A stretch of DNA of 38,417 nt from assembly GCA_910577115.1 (NCBI GenBank), contig CAJTMC010000038.1:1-38417 (forward strand). Reading direction: 5' to 3'. The position numbers and the translations under genes are program-made. Source of the DNA: an uncultured Lachnospiraceae bacterium. Its GTDB lineage: Bacteria; Bacillota; Clostridia; Lachnospirales; Lachnospiraceae. This document shows, one piece after another, positions 28,901-34,716 of the stretch (position 1 is the first letter of the stretch; every line of letters begins with the position of its first letter). Below the pieces are notes generated by a model that made no database searches, had not been told where the DNA came from, and worked only from the letters and a program-made list of their open reading frames with translations.

Positions 28901-30143
28901 GGTTCAAACTGGAAAGTGAGTAACATCTTCCAAACATTCCTCCCATACTTTGAATACCAGCCACATTAGAAGTATTAAAAGTACTAAGATCTAAATTTGA
29001 AAGTAAGCGACAGTCCCAAAACATATATTCCATGCCAGTTACATTAGAAGTATTAAAAGTACTAAGGTTTAAATCAGAAAGTGAGTAACATTCTGAAAAC
29101 ATGCCGTTCATATTAGTTACTTTAGAGGTATCAAAGTTGTTAAGATCTAAATTAGTGATTTGACTGCAGCCTTCAAACATGCCACCCATATTGGTTACAT
29201 TAGAAGTGTTAAAATTACCAAGGTCTAGATTGGTTAGTGAATTGCAACCTAAAAACATGCTACCCATATCGGTTACATTAGAAGTGTTAAAATTACCAAG
29301 GTCTAGATTGGTTAGTGAATTGCAACCTGAAAACATGCCACCCATATCAGTTACATTAGAAGTGTTAAAATTACCAAGGTCTAGATTGGTCAGCGAATTG
29401 CAACCTGAAAACATGCCACCCATATCAGTTACATTGAAAGAATCAAAACCACTCAAATTTATACTAATTACATTATTACACTCATAAAACATGTAGGATG
29501 CATCAAGTATGTTAGTTATATTAACCTTAGCGGATTTTATTGTTTCTCTATATTCATACCACGGTGATCGACCCGGACCAGAATGATAAGCGCCGGAGTA
29601 AAAAGCGAAATCTCCCTCTCCTGTTACTGTCAATATTCCGTTTGAATCAATCACCCAAGTAATATGTCCATAATTCTCCTGATCGATTATTCCACTCGCA
29701 ATATTCCCTTCTGCATCTAACACCACCTGCGTTTCTGCCTCCAGTGTTTCAGTCTCGGAAATATCCTCTAGTTCTGTTTCTGTTTCTGTTATTTCTGCAG
29801 TTTCAGATATCGTTTCCCATTGCGCCGAACTTTCCATTTCTGATTCTGATGCTTCTACAGATTCAGAAACAGCTTCTTCCTGCGCTTTACTTTCCGCTTC
29901 CTCTAAAATTTCGGAACTCGGTATTTGCGAACTGTCATCAAATGCTTCTGTTTCCAATATCGAACTTACATTCTCTAAACTTTGCTCCTGTGCGCCTATT
30001 TCTTCCTGTGCCTGCGTTTCCGTTTCTTGCACATTCTCTGCTTCAGCCGCTAACGACAGAAGTCCCGAAGACATCAAATCTGCTGAAATCACTGCGGCGC
30101 AGAGAAGTCCAGCTAAAAGTTTCATGTACTTTCTTTTTCTCAT
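22929..30143 (-). CDS. Giant BspA-like leucine-rich-repeat surface protein with CARDB, BIG2, InlB-type and Ig-like modules, 2404 aa
   Basis: Signal peptide 1-33. Residues 34-150 are Glu/Thr/Ser/Gln-rich. Residues about 211-518 hold 11 clear and one degenerate BspA/DUF285-type repeats of about 26 residues ('NVTDMGGMFSGCNSLTNLDL'). Residues 588-650 resemble a SpaA/prealbumin-like module ('DDMTGAPIKNGQVRIEE'). Residues about 950-1350 have recurrent 'yLVWn / GWSSITPV' strands that look like a beta-propeller. CARDB-like modules follow (about 1355-1560), three BIG2 domains (about 1565-1800), an InlB-type repeat (about 1803-1877, 'IFEGWYTQPDGGEKI') and 'YTGKA..DYTVRYANN' Ig-like repeats to the end, which is an unusual GFLWWWRK tail. 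AGGAGGA precedes ATG 30143. Likely an adhesin; no LPXTG is present. Confidence 0.85.
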   Translation of the reverse strand: MRKRKYMKLLAGLLCAAVISADLMSSGLLSLAAEAENVQETETQAQEEIGAQEQSLENVSSILETEAFDDSSQIPSSEILEEAESKAQEEAVSESVEASESEMESSAQWETISETAEITETETELEDISETETLEAETQVVLDAEGNIASGIIDQENYGHITWVIDSNGILTVTGEGDFAFYSGAYHSGPGRSPWYEYRETIKSAKVNITNILDASYMFYECNNVISINLSGFDSFNVTDMGGMFSGCNSLTNLDLGNFNTSNVTDMGGMFSGCNSLTNLDLGNFNTSNVTDMGSMFLGCNSLTNLDLGNFNTSNVTNMGGMFEGCSQITNLDLNNFDTSKVTNMNGMFSECYSLSDLNLSTFNTSNVTGMEYMFWDCRLLSNLDLSTFNTSNVAGIQSMGGMFGRCYSLSSLNLSSFDTSKVTGMWNMFYGCSSLSELDLSNFNTQNVTNMSGMFRGCRSLSTLNLSGFNTFNVTDMEYMFSDCRSLSTLDLSNFDTTNIFTWHIFDLSYCTNLSTIYSPYKINHSVALPSTDTTDKWYRSDGTIVTELPQNLSYSVALGKNYIPTEKEPTPDIEDESIKQLVESEGSIFQFFDDMTGAPIKNGQVRIEEELSGTHYYRTNNNGCVEIPLSKNCKQVFISTLFKGYKNSGGWINLNDYRSESGSYRFKIAPDTNKYKPKMPSVKASVDTSAPDIETSDGDISMLNMNMNFDLNFGKGIKSTVTYDKNDKTIKVALSTEKKLLDYDLIKHEFKSTKSKTLDEEWEKALDEMQSGRTSNIDVKIAATGYLEFAESGDLIEGGITLLVKGEGTTTYRPACTGGVAYAKFKIGLSAEGKLVFTYIDGNIEHSGVAKLELYGTIAVGVGWKLAHAEVGATGKFPVEFTFPYKSSKESLSIDAVLEVYGETVLLCWGGKKTASISRNIYPGTNSANYASFNEYNSAFPSEHLEVLPRNYLSSSKKDSINTYNAQKSSGLTSSDSFRYSEISTDAGVFKENNVQYVRLSNGTELLAWIHDFGDKSAVNRTTLVYSVNKNDGNGWSSITPVCSDTSTGDYYPNMTAQGNKAYLVWNKASSVFADDAAYDDVCKQIDVYVSVFDEDKFSEPQILSDTNNALMEFSPLIAVSGEKIAAAWLTNSVNDYHYTKGSNAIYVCEYKDGTWGSPVCYAQNLNYVSDYDVDYIGGQAAIVYAEDADNVSDTQDGTIYYIQNGIKTMIGDASYHAEIVDICDDTVYFSGENKVYKASGDEFSSVYDTGIETDNFSVVKSALGAEAVMFCKQDGFVRDIYVSYYRNGTYTSPVPIVADASKVTNYAPIYNNDGTISIAYNEEALLTDSTDIYGLTDMVIKKNIKPNVFFVDSNLFYDAYNVAPGNTLEFSTTAYNNTTQAISQVKVVLAGSHSGELYTDTQIMDIPVGEQKTVSISYTLPETIISEYYTLTVTPVGFEDIVLSNNSSKCELGYSDIIIRDLKIDNDTISGSITNIGYQTAKNVSLTIKEDNEENAPLAVLSYEKSDLAVGESWEFSQEITPTIFENVGDVKYYLLSAATDSLENNYGNDSATVYSDPVSAVGISLDKNTLTLKEKTSSRLQAEILPENATFKNAVYVSDANDVVAIDNDGNVYALKEGSALVTAYTLDGSYSAQCEITVEGGTGQKYKLSNRGLELMVGNSSRLHLEDESGNRVENAAWSSTDESVVKIAQDGTVEATGEGIALLTVRLDDYVDVCMVRVSNHVIALDAEELTITLGEQKQLNATITPSNEVIVYTSENPDIATVSETGLITGIGVGTTIIHVKSGNAAADCRVTVVGEQEPQTFTVRFNTQGGSEIAPITGITPGSEISIPFNITRPGYIFEGWYTQPDGGEKIKNATIIVTESITLYAHWIKEDDPIDTENQGDGLWISGVNKAGYTYTGDAIIPAITVWDNATPLTEKIDYTIAYKNNKNVGEATITVSGKGNYSGKETFSFSITPANIETDVYADSFYVKTNAKKAQKPVPELYYMGTKLKNNKDFTITYSNTSGIYAQEGEYSVTIAGVNNYAGTKTLTLTAVSQIPKKKPVSITKATLAGFEKSFPYTGKACIQSCTLKITADGSEKTLVEGADYTVRYANNTKAGTATVTYYGKNVYTGKLKKTYKIAPYDLAADSEKKISYDKTLTCVYAKGGAKPKPSITFGGRTLREGADYTLSYKNNKAAGGNSAASVTINGRGSFKGKITIPFTINPQDLSKMTLVSCDKVYSSKAGVYKITPKLMDLDGKLLSAGKDFDKNSITYSYEKDTDLEDGSVKRAGEPVADTDRIPAGTQIRVTLNSGSGNNYTGTFTGAYRIVQADIKSAKISIPTQSYTGNAIVPDKQQIKVTLKGVTLRDEDYDIVLCTDNQKKGKASITIKGKGNYGGTKTAKFTIAAKGFLWWWRK
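29190..29454 (-). repeat. Near-identical 78-bp tandem repeats within the leucine-rich-repeat region
   Basis: Three copies almost identical at the DNA level, spaced exactly 78 bp (for example AGGTCTAGAT at 29221, 29299 and 29377). Each encodes one 26-residue repeat unit. The other repeats in the array (28600-29180) are diverged, so these three reflect recent duplication or gene conversion. Confidence 0.85.
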
Positions 30144-30194
30144 CTTATCTTCCTCCTGAAAAATTATTATTTTGTATCGGACGAAAGTCAGAGT

Positions 30195-30233
30195 AAAAAA
30201 AGAACTGCGGCATTACAAAATAACCGCAGTTCT
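30195..30233 (-). terminator. Intrinsic terminator at the 3' end of the candidate RNA
   Basis: Stem AGAACTGCGG (30201-30210) with CCGCAGTTCT (30224-30233), then seven T on the minus strand (complement of 30195-30201). It lies 50 nt upstream of the start codon of the 2404-aa gene, so it could act as an attenuator. Confidence 0.85.
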
Positions 30234-30588
30234 CTATAATACAAGCCATCAAACTTGCATTTATTAACTCCGATTTCCCACCATGAATACCCCTGACAGC
30301 ATAAGTAACCTGTTATAATGACCTATGCCGCCGCAAGGGTATCCGGCGAGAAATCAAGAACAAGGTGTCAGTATGCGTCCACACCAACACCTTGTATATA
30401 TACGAAGGCTAAGACTTGCCCCAGATATCACCATAAATTATCGCTTGTAAAGTCAAAATGTCTAAAGTATAATAATCCTGTGTGTATCGCAGACTTGTCT
30501 GTATTGTGTGGTACTAGCTCTACCATCCTTTGCCCGACGTTGTTGGCGCAGCGTCGGGTGGTACACCATTATGCCCTTGAAATCTCAT
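30195..30588 (-). ncRNA. Candidate structured RNA of about 390 nt (stand-alone or leader of the giant surface protein gene)
   Basis: No minus-strand ORF is present, but the stretch has its own promoter and ends in an intrinsic terminator. Helices (plus-strand positions): CCCGACG/CGTCGGG (30533-30539 / 30553-30559) extended by TACCA/TGGTA (30521-30525 / 30560-30564); ACAAGGTGT/ACACCTTGT (30360-30368 / 30387-30395); CGCCG/CGGCG (30329-30333 / 30344-30348), directly abutting GCATA/TATGC (30299-30303 / 30324-30328). The loop of the CGCCG hairpin (30334-30343) can pair with 30287-30295, giving a pseudoknot. I cannot name an Rfam family; it is not RNase P, tmRNA or SRP RNA by their conserved cores. 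Boundaries are inferred from promoter and terminator. Confidence 0.6.
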
Positions 30589-30593
30589 ATAAA

Positions 30594-30622
30594 TCGTATC
30601 AGATTTATCCAATAAATACAAG
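30594..30622 (-). promoter_or_regulatory. Promoter of the candidate structured RNA
   Basis: On the minus strand TTGTAT (complement of 30617-30622), 17-nt spacer, TACGAT (complement of 30594-30599). The expected transcription start is near 30587. Confidence 0.6.
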
Positions 30623-30624
30623 CA

Positions 30625-30925
30625 GATTTTTTTACACATTTTTATCCCTTGCTTGTTATTGCGTTACTATTCAATGGCAAGGGAGCTATGTAACTGTTAA
30701 TTGTATAAAGTGCTGAGTGAAAATAATTATTTCAACAGCCTGTTTATAAGTCGCTTATATCAACTTTCTGTATCACCTTCAATGCTTGCAGAGAAGTATA
30801 ATGGATTTTTACTTGACCGTCATGCGTTTTCTTGCATGGCTTGTAAAGCTATTATTCGCAGTAAATGCAAAGTCCTGTCAAAACAGTAGCATTCAAATAC
30901 CTCCACTGTTACAACCCTTGTCTTA
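30625..30925. other. Intergenic stretch without recognisable gene
   Basis: AT-rich region between the candidate RNA promoter and the promoter of the Rpn-like gene. Short ORFs here have no ribosome binding site or recognisable domain. I see no convincing mobile-element ends. Confidence 0.5.
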
Positions 30926-30930
30926 AAAAA

Positions 30931-30958
30931 TTGAAAAAATTCAGAAATATGATATACT
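30931..30958 (+). promoter_or_regulatory. Promoter of the Rpn-like gene
   Basis: TTGAAA at 30931-30936, 16-nt spacer, TATACT at 30953-30958; AAGGAGA follows shortly before the ATG at 30981. Confidence 0.65.
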
Positions 30959-30980
30959 ATAATAAACAAGGAGAATATAC

Positions 30981-31922
30981 ATGGAAGATACAAAAATACA
31001 ATGGCACGCCGCATTCGTGTCAGCAATGGATTTGGAGTTGGCGCAGAACAGGGCTGATTTGGTGTACCATAAGGAATATAACATTAATACAAAACCTTTG
31101 GAAGTAGATTTGTTGGTTATTAAAAAGGATTCCAATACGCAAATTGCAAATGAAATAGGAAAACTGTTCCGAGGGCATAATATCGTAGAATATAAGTCAC
31201 CGCTTGACCATTTGAATATTGATACATTCTTTAAAGCAGGCGCATATGCCGGATTATATAAGGCTTATGGGAAATACGTCGATGAGCGTAAAGCGGATGA
31301 CATTACAGTATCTATGCTTCGTGAGAATAAGCCGATAGGATTGTTTGAATATTTTAAGGAGCATGGAATTAAGCTTACGAATCCATATAAGGGAATATAT
31401 TATGTAGTGGACGCTGTTGTGTTCCCAACGCAGATAATTGTTACAAGAGAATTAAACCTAGAAGAGCATGTGTGGCTGAAAGCGCTGTCAGGCGGAATGC
31501 AAAAGCAGCAGATGCAAAATTTGCTTGAAACGGTTGAGAAATTGGATTTAAAGTTTGACAGAGAGCTTGCGGATTCGGTCCTGCAGGTGAGTATCAAAGC
31601 AAATAAACAGGTTGTAGAAGAATTGAGAGGAGATGAACGTATGTGCCAGGCATTGCTGGAGATAATGGAACCGGAAATCAATAAGATTAAAGAAACGGTT
31701 AAGGAGGAAGTTACAAGAGAAGTTACAAGAGAAGTTACGAGAGAAGTTACAAGAGAAGTTACGAGAGAAGTTACAAGAGAAGTCACAAGAGAAGAAAGGC
31801 AGAAAGGAATCAGAAGTGCAGTTGTAGCCTTGCGTGTCTGCGGTCAAGGAGATGCAGCAATTAAAAAAGCAATTATGGAAGCGTATAGTATCTCTGCGAG
31901 TGAAGCAGAAGAATATCTATAA
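30981..31922 (+). CDS. Rpn/YhgA-like PD-(D/E)XK nuclease-family protein with VTRE repeats, 313 aa
   Basis: The N-terminal half looks like a restriction-endonuclease fold of the Rpn/PDDEXK transposase-associated type: 'HAAFVSAMDLELAQN', 'KPLEVDLLVIKK' (acidic residue on the first strand) and 'FRGHNIVEYKSP' (the E-x-K motif), then 'DTFFKAGAYAGLYKAY'. Residues about 244-271 are seven consecutive VTRE units forming a highly charged helix, encoded by a 12-bp tandem repeat. The C-terminus (about 275-313) is a small helical 'RSAVVALRVCGQGDAAIKKAI' domain typical of this group. Such proteins are common, multi-copy and variable in gut clostridia; Rpn relatives promote RecA-independent recombination in E. 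coli. Nuclease activity here is inferred. Confidence 0.65.
   Translation: MEDTKIQWHAAFVSAMDLELAQNRADLVYHKEYNINTKPLEVDLLVIKKDSNTQIANEIGKLFRGHNIVEYKSPLDHLNIDTFFKAGAYAGLYKAYGKYVDERKADDITVSMLRENKPIGLFEYFKEHGIKLTNPYKGIYYVVDAVVFPTQIIVTRELNLEEHVWLKALSGGMQKQQMQNLLETVEKLDLKFDRELADSVLQVSIKANKQVVEELRGDERMCQALLEIMEPEINKIKETVKEEVTREVTREVTREVTREVTREVTREVTREERQKGIRSAVVALRVCGQGDAAIKKAIMEAYSISASEAEEYL
31710..31793 (+). repeat. Seven-copy 12-bp in-frame tandem repeat (VTRE)
   Basis: Units of GTTACAAGAGAA with only A/G or T/C variants (31710, 31722, 31734, 31746, 31758, 31770, 31782). The unit length is a multiple of three, so slippage would lengthen or shorten the charged helix without shifting the frame. Confidence 0.9.
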
Positions 31923-32086
31923 ATGATAATTAGATAAATACTTTTCTGTTATTACCTTGGATTCAGAAAACGCATATTATTAACCATGATAATACAATTT
32001 TAGTCCACTTTCAAGCCTTTAGTAAATTTTAACAAAAAATTCATAATTTTACCCACGCTGTACATGAAAAAGAACAAAGAATAATA

Positions 32087-32238
32087 TTGACGTGTATACA
32101 AAATTGAGGCTATAATACAGTTAAGAATGTTAGACATAAAATTGTCAATACTAATTAAGCAATGACATTCGCAAACTCAGTAACCAGCGGTATGAGTACC
32201 GCATAAAAAATTAAATTATATTTAGGAGGCTTTGCAAA
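32087..32238 (+). promoter_or_regulatory. Promoter and structured leader of the split pfl locus
   Basis: TTGACG at 32087-32092, 18-nt spacer, TATAAT at 32111-32116. The leader (about 120 nt) contains a stable tetraloop hairpin GCGGTA-TGAG-TACCGC (32187-32202) before the TAGGAGG ribosome binding site at about 32223. Upstream (31923-32086) I see no gene; a loosely Rex-like TTAGTAA/TTAACAA pair at 32019-32035 has the wrong spacing. Confidence 0.75.
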
Positions 32239-34278
32239 ATGAGACCAGAATGGACAGATTTTGTAGGTGGAAAATGGGATAGTGAAATTAACGTACGTGA
32301 CTTCATTCAGAAGAACTATGAGCCGTACGATGGAGATGAATCTTTCTTAGCAGCACCTACACAGAACACAAAGGACTTATGGGACATGGTACTTGATCTT
32401 CAGAAGAAAGAGAGAGAGGCCGGCGGCGTATTGGATATGGACACAAAGGTTGTCTCAACAATCACTTCTCATGGACCGGGATACCTTGACAAGAACAAGG
32501 AAACAATCGTTGGTTTCCAGACAGATAAGCCTTTCAAGCGTTCTTTACAGCCTTACGGCGGTATCAGAATGGCAGAGAAGGCTTGCGCTGACAACGGCTA
32601 CGAAGTAGACCCTGAGATAAGTGAGTTCTTCTCAACACACAGAAAGACTCACAATGCAGGCTGTTTCGACGCTTACAATCAGGAAATGAGAGCATGCCGT
32701 TCATCGCACATCATTACAGGTCTTCCTGATGCTTACGGACGCGGACGTATCATCGGCGACTATAGAAGAGTTGCTCTTTACGGTATCGACAGATTAATCG
32801 AGGATAAGCAGGCTCAGAAGGATTCAACAGGACGCGTTATGACAGATGACATTATCCGTCTTCGTGAGGAGCTTTCAGAGCAGATGGTAGCGCTCAAGAT
32901 GATGAAGGAAATGGCTGCTTCTTATGGCTGTGATATTTCTAAGCCGGCTACAAACGTAAAAGAGGCTATTCAGGCTACGTACTTCGGATATCTTTGTGCA
33001 GTAAAGGAGCAGAACGGTGCGGCTATGTCACTTGGACGTACTTCTACATTCCTTGACATCTACGCACAGAGAGATTTAAAGAACGGAACATTTACAGAGG
33101 AGCAGATTCAGGAGTTCGTTGATCACTTCATTATGAAGCTCCGTTTAATTAAGTTTGCACGTACACCGGAATACAATCAGATTTTTGCAGGCGATCCGGT
33201 ATGGGTAACAGAGTCGCTCGGCGGTGTTGGCGTTGACGGACGTCCTTTGGTAACAAGAATGTCATTCCGTTATCTGCATACATTGACAAACCTTGGACCC
33301 AGCCCTGAGCCGAACTTAACAGTTCTTTGGTCTACAAGACTTCCTGAGAACTGGAAGAGATACTGCGCTAAGATGTCTATCCAGACTTCTTCAATCCAGT
33401 ATGAGAACGATGACCTGATGAGAGTAACACATGGCGATGACTATGCAATCGCATGCTGCGTATCTTCAATGGTTGTTGGTAAGGAAATGCAGTTCTTCGG
33501 CGCTCGTGCAAACCTTGCAAAGTGCTTACTGTACGCTTTGAATGGTGGTGTGGACGAAGTTACCAAGAAGCAGGTTGGACCCAAGTATCGTCCTGTTGAA
33601 GGCGACGTTCTTGATTATGATGATGTATTTGCGAAATTCATGGATATGATGGAGTGGCAGGCAGATGTATATGTAAATACACTGAACATTATCCACTATA
33701 TGCATGACAAGTACTGCTATGAGAGAGCACAGATGGCGCTTCATGACAGAGATGTTAAGAGATATTTCGCAACAGGTGTTGCCGGTCTTTCTATCGTTGC
33801 TGACTCATTATCAGCAATTAAGTATGCGAAGGTTGAGGTAGTTCGTGATGATGACGGCGTTATCGTTGACTTCAAGACAACAGGAGACTTCCCTAAGTAT
33901 GGTAATGACGACGACAGAGTTGACCTGATTGCACAGGATATCGTTCACAGATTTATGACAGCAATCAGAAGACATCACACCTACAGAAATGGTGTTCCTA
34001 CAACTTCAATCCTTACAATTACGTCTAACGTAACTTATGGTAAGGCAACAGGTAACACACCTGACGGACGTAAGAAGGGACAGCCGTTTGCTCCTGGTGC
34101 AAACCCGATGCATGGACGTGATACACATGGTGCAGTCGCTTCCCTGTCATCTGTATCAAAGCTTCCGTTCAAGGATGCACAGGACGGTATCTCAAATACC
34201 TTTACAATCATTCCGAACGCACTCGGTAAGGAAGCAAAAGTCTTCTCAGGAGATATTGAGTTGGATTTGAATAATTAA
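32239..34278 (+). CDS. pflB: Pyruvate formate-lyase catalytic subunit lacking the glycyl-radical domain, 679 aa
   Basis: Converts pyruvate and CoA to acetyl-CoA and formate in anaerobic fermentation. The sequence is a typical PFL barrel: 'DKPFKRSLQPYGGIRMAEKACADNGYEVD', 'THNAGCFDAYNQEMRACRSSHIITGLPDAYGRGRIIGDYRRVALYG', 'TNLGPSPEPNLTVLWS' and the catalytic pair Cys406-Cys407 in 'YAIACCVSSM', then 'TPDGRKKGQPFAPGANPMHGRDTHGA'. It ends at '...IIPNALGKEAKVFSGDIELDLNN', where normal PFLs (about 760 aa) continue into the C-terminal RVSGYAV radical domain. That domain is encoded separately at 34717-34956; 679 + 79 = 758 residues. Codon use is strongly biased, as in highly expressed genes. No pfl-activating enzyme gene is in the window. 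Confidence 0.95.
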   Translation: MRPEWTDFVGGKWDSEINVRDFIQKNYEPYDGDESFLAAPTQNTKDLWDMVLDLQKKEREAGGVLDMDTKVVSTITSHGPGYLDKNKETIVGFQTDKPFKRSLQPYGGIRMAEKACADNGYEVDPEISEFFSTHRKTHNAGCFDAYNQEMRACRSSHIITGLPDAYGRGRIIGDYRRVALYGIDRLIEDKQAQKDSTGRVMTDDIIRLREELSEQMVALKMMKEMAASYGCDISKPATNVKEAIQATYFGYLCAVKEQNGAAMSLGRTSTFLDIYAQRDLKNGTFTEEQIQEFVDHFIMKLRLIKFARTPEYNQIFAGDPVWVTESLGGVGVDGRPLVTRMSFRYLHTLTNLGPSPEPNLTVLWSTRLPENWKRYCAKMSIQTSSIQYENDDLMRVTHGDDYAIACCVSSMVVGKEMQFFGARANLAKCLLYALNGGVDEVTKKQVGPKYRPVEGDVLDYDDVFAKFMDMMEWQADVYVNTLNIIHYMHDKYCYERAQMALHDRDVKRYFATGVAGLSIVADSLSAIKYAKVEVVRDDDGVIVDFKTTGDFPKYGNDDDRVDLIAQDIVHRFMTAIRRHHTYRNGVPTTSILTITSNVTYGKATGNTPDGRKKGQPFAPGANPMHGRDTHGAVASLSSVSKLPFKDAQDGISNTFTIIPNALGKEAKVFSGDIELDLNN

Positions 34279-34338
34279 TTGGCTGAGAAGTCTTCGGTAT
34301 TCTCATGAGATATCGAGCTTGATTTGAATAAGTAATTT
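34243..34338 (+). repeat. Direct repeat: degraded second copy of the pflB 3' end
   Basis: The last codons of pflB with the stop (34243-34281) recur 57 bp downstream (34300-34338) at about 85-90% identity: VFSGDIELDLNN-stop versus VFS-stop-DIELDLNK-stop, with GGA changed to TGA. The offset is 19 codons and the frame is kept, pointing to an in-frame tandem duplication that has since decayed. Confidence 0.8.
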
Positions 34339-34384
34339 GACGGATTGATTTCAAGTACAAATCAGAAAGGAATAGGTGTAATCT

Positions 34385-34588
34385 ATGGATGAAAAATCGA
34401 TGATTGATGACCTTGTGGCACAGCTCGATGCAGGATTTTCCAAAGATAAGGCTGTGGGACATTTCAATGTAGATGTCAAGGAAGGTTCTTCTACAAAAGA
34501 GGTTGAAACGCTTGGATGCACAGACTGTTCCATTAATCCGATGGCGTGTAGTGTTCCGACATTGCATGAAGGATTAGATAAAGAATAA
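34385..34588 (+). CDS. 67-aa protein related to the PFL radical-domain subunit but without the glycyl loop; Cys motif instead
   Basis: The first 30 residues (MDEKSMIDDLVAQLDAGFSK, then DKAVGHFNVDV) align with the start of the 79-aa radical-domain protein (VDNLVSLLDGYATKGGHHLNVNV): DDLVAQLD/DNLVSLLD and GHFNVDV/HHLNVNV. After that it diverges: there is no YPQLTIRVSGYAV segment, so it cannot hold a glycyl radical. It has 'LGCTDCSINPMAC' instead (C45, C48, C55). A moderate AAAGGAATAGGTG ribosome binding site precedes the ATG. It lies between the two PFL pieces, probably co-transcribed. It may be a decayed duplicate or a neofunctionalised accessory or metal-binding subunit; the intact reading frame favours the second, without proof. 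Confidence 0.6.
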   Translation: MDEKSMIDDLVAQLDAGFSKDKAVGHFNVDVKEGSSTKEVETLGCTDCSINPMACSVPTLHEGLDKE

Positions 34589-34596
34589 AATTCAGG

Positions 34597-34690
34597 AGGC
34601 GGTATACTAAGGCGGTCAGGGCACTGCTTTAGTATATCCGGTCTTTACAAGCAGGCTTGTGCCGGCACAGGCTTGCGAACATAGTAGATT
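34597..34690 (+). promoter_or_regulatory. Structured intercistronic region before the radical-domain gene
   Basis: Hairpin 1: GGTATACTAA (34601-34610) with TTAGTATATCC (34629-34639, one bulged base). Hairpin 2: CAAGC (34648-34652) with GCTTG (34671-34675), containing the self-complementary GTGCCGGCAC (34659-34668). No T-run follows, so processing or stability control is more likely than termination. An orphan AGGAGG (about 34595-34599) with no start codon may be a relic of the duplication. Confidence 0.5.
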
Positions 34691-34716
34691 TCATAAATTT
34701 TTAGGAGGTATGAAAA

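Noticed and set aside
29179..29487. Plus-strand ORF made of 26-residue repeats
   Set aside because: Antisense reading of the leucine-rich-repeat array; the minus strand has the signal peptide, known domains and ribosome binding site.
28600..29520. CRISPR-like spacing of repeats
   Set aside because: The repeats are contiguous 78-bp coding units without unique spacers and no cas genes are present.
30318..30716. 132-aa plus-strand ORF
   Set aside because: It lies opposite the structured RNA candidate, lacks a ribosome binding site and has no recognisable domain.
31548..31847. Minus-strand ORFs over the VTRE repeat
   Set aside because: Periodic SCNFSCNFSRN-type translation is a shadow of the 12-bp repeat.
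32019..32035. Rex operator upstream of the pfl promoter
   Set aside because: TTAGTAA and TTAACAA are separated by three instead of four bases, and the left half is imperfect; not enough to call.
34276..34716. Simple frameshift or sequencing error breaking pflB
   Set aside because: The radical domain is more than 400 bp away, has its own ribosome binding site and start codon, and no frame joins it to the 679-aa ORF.
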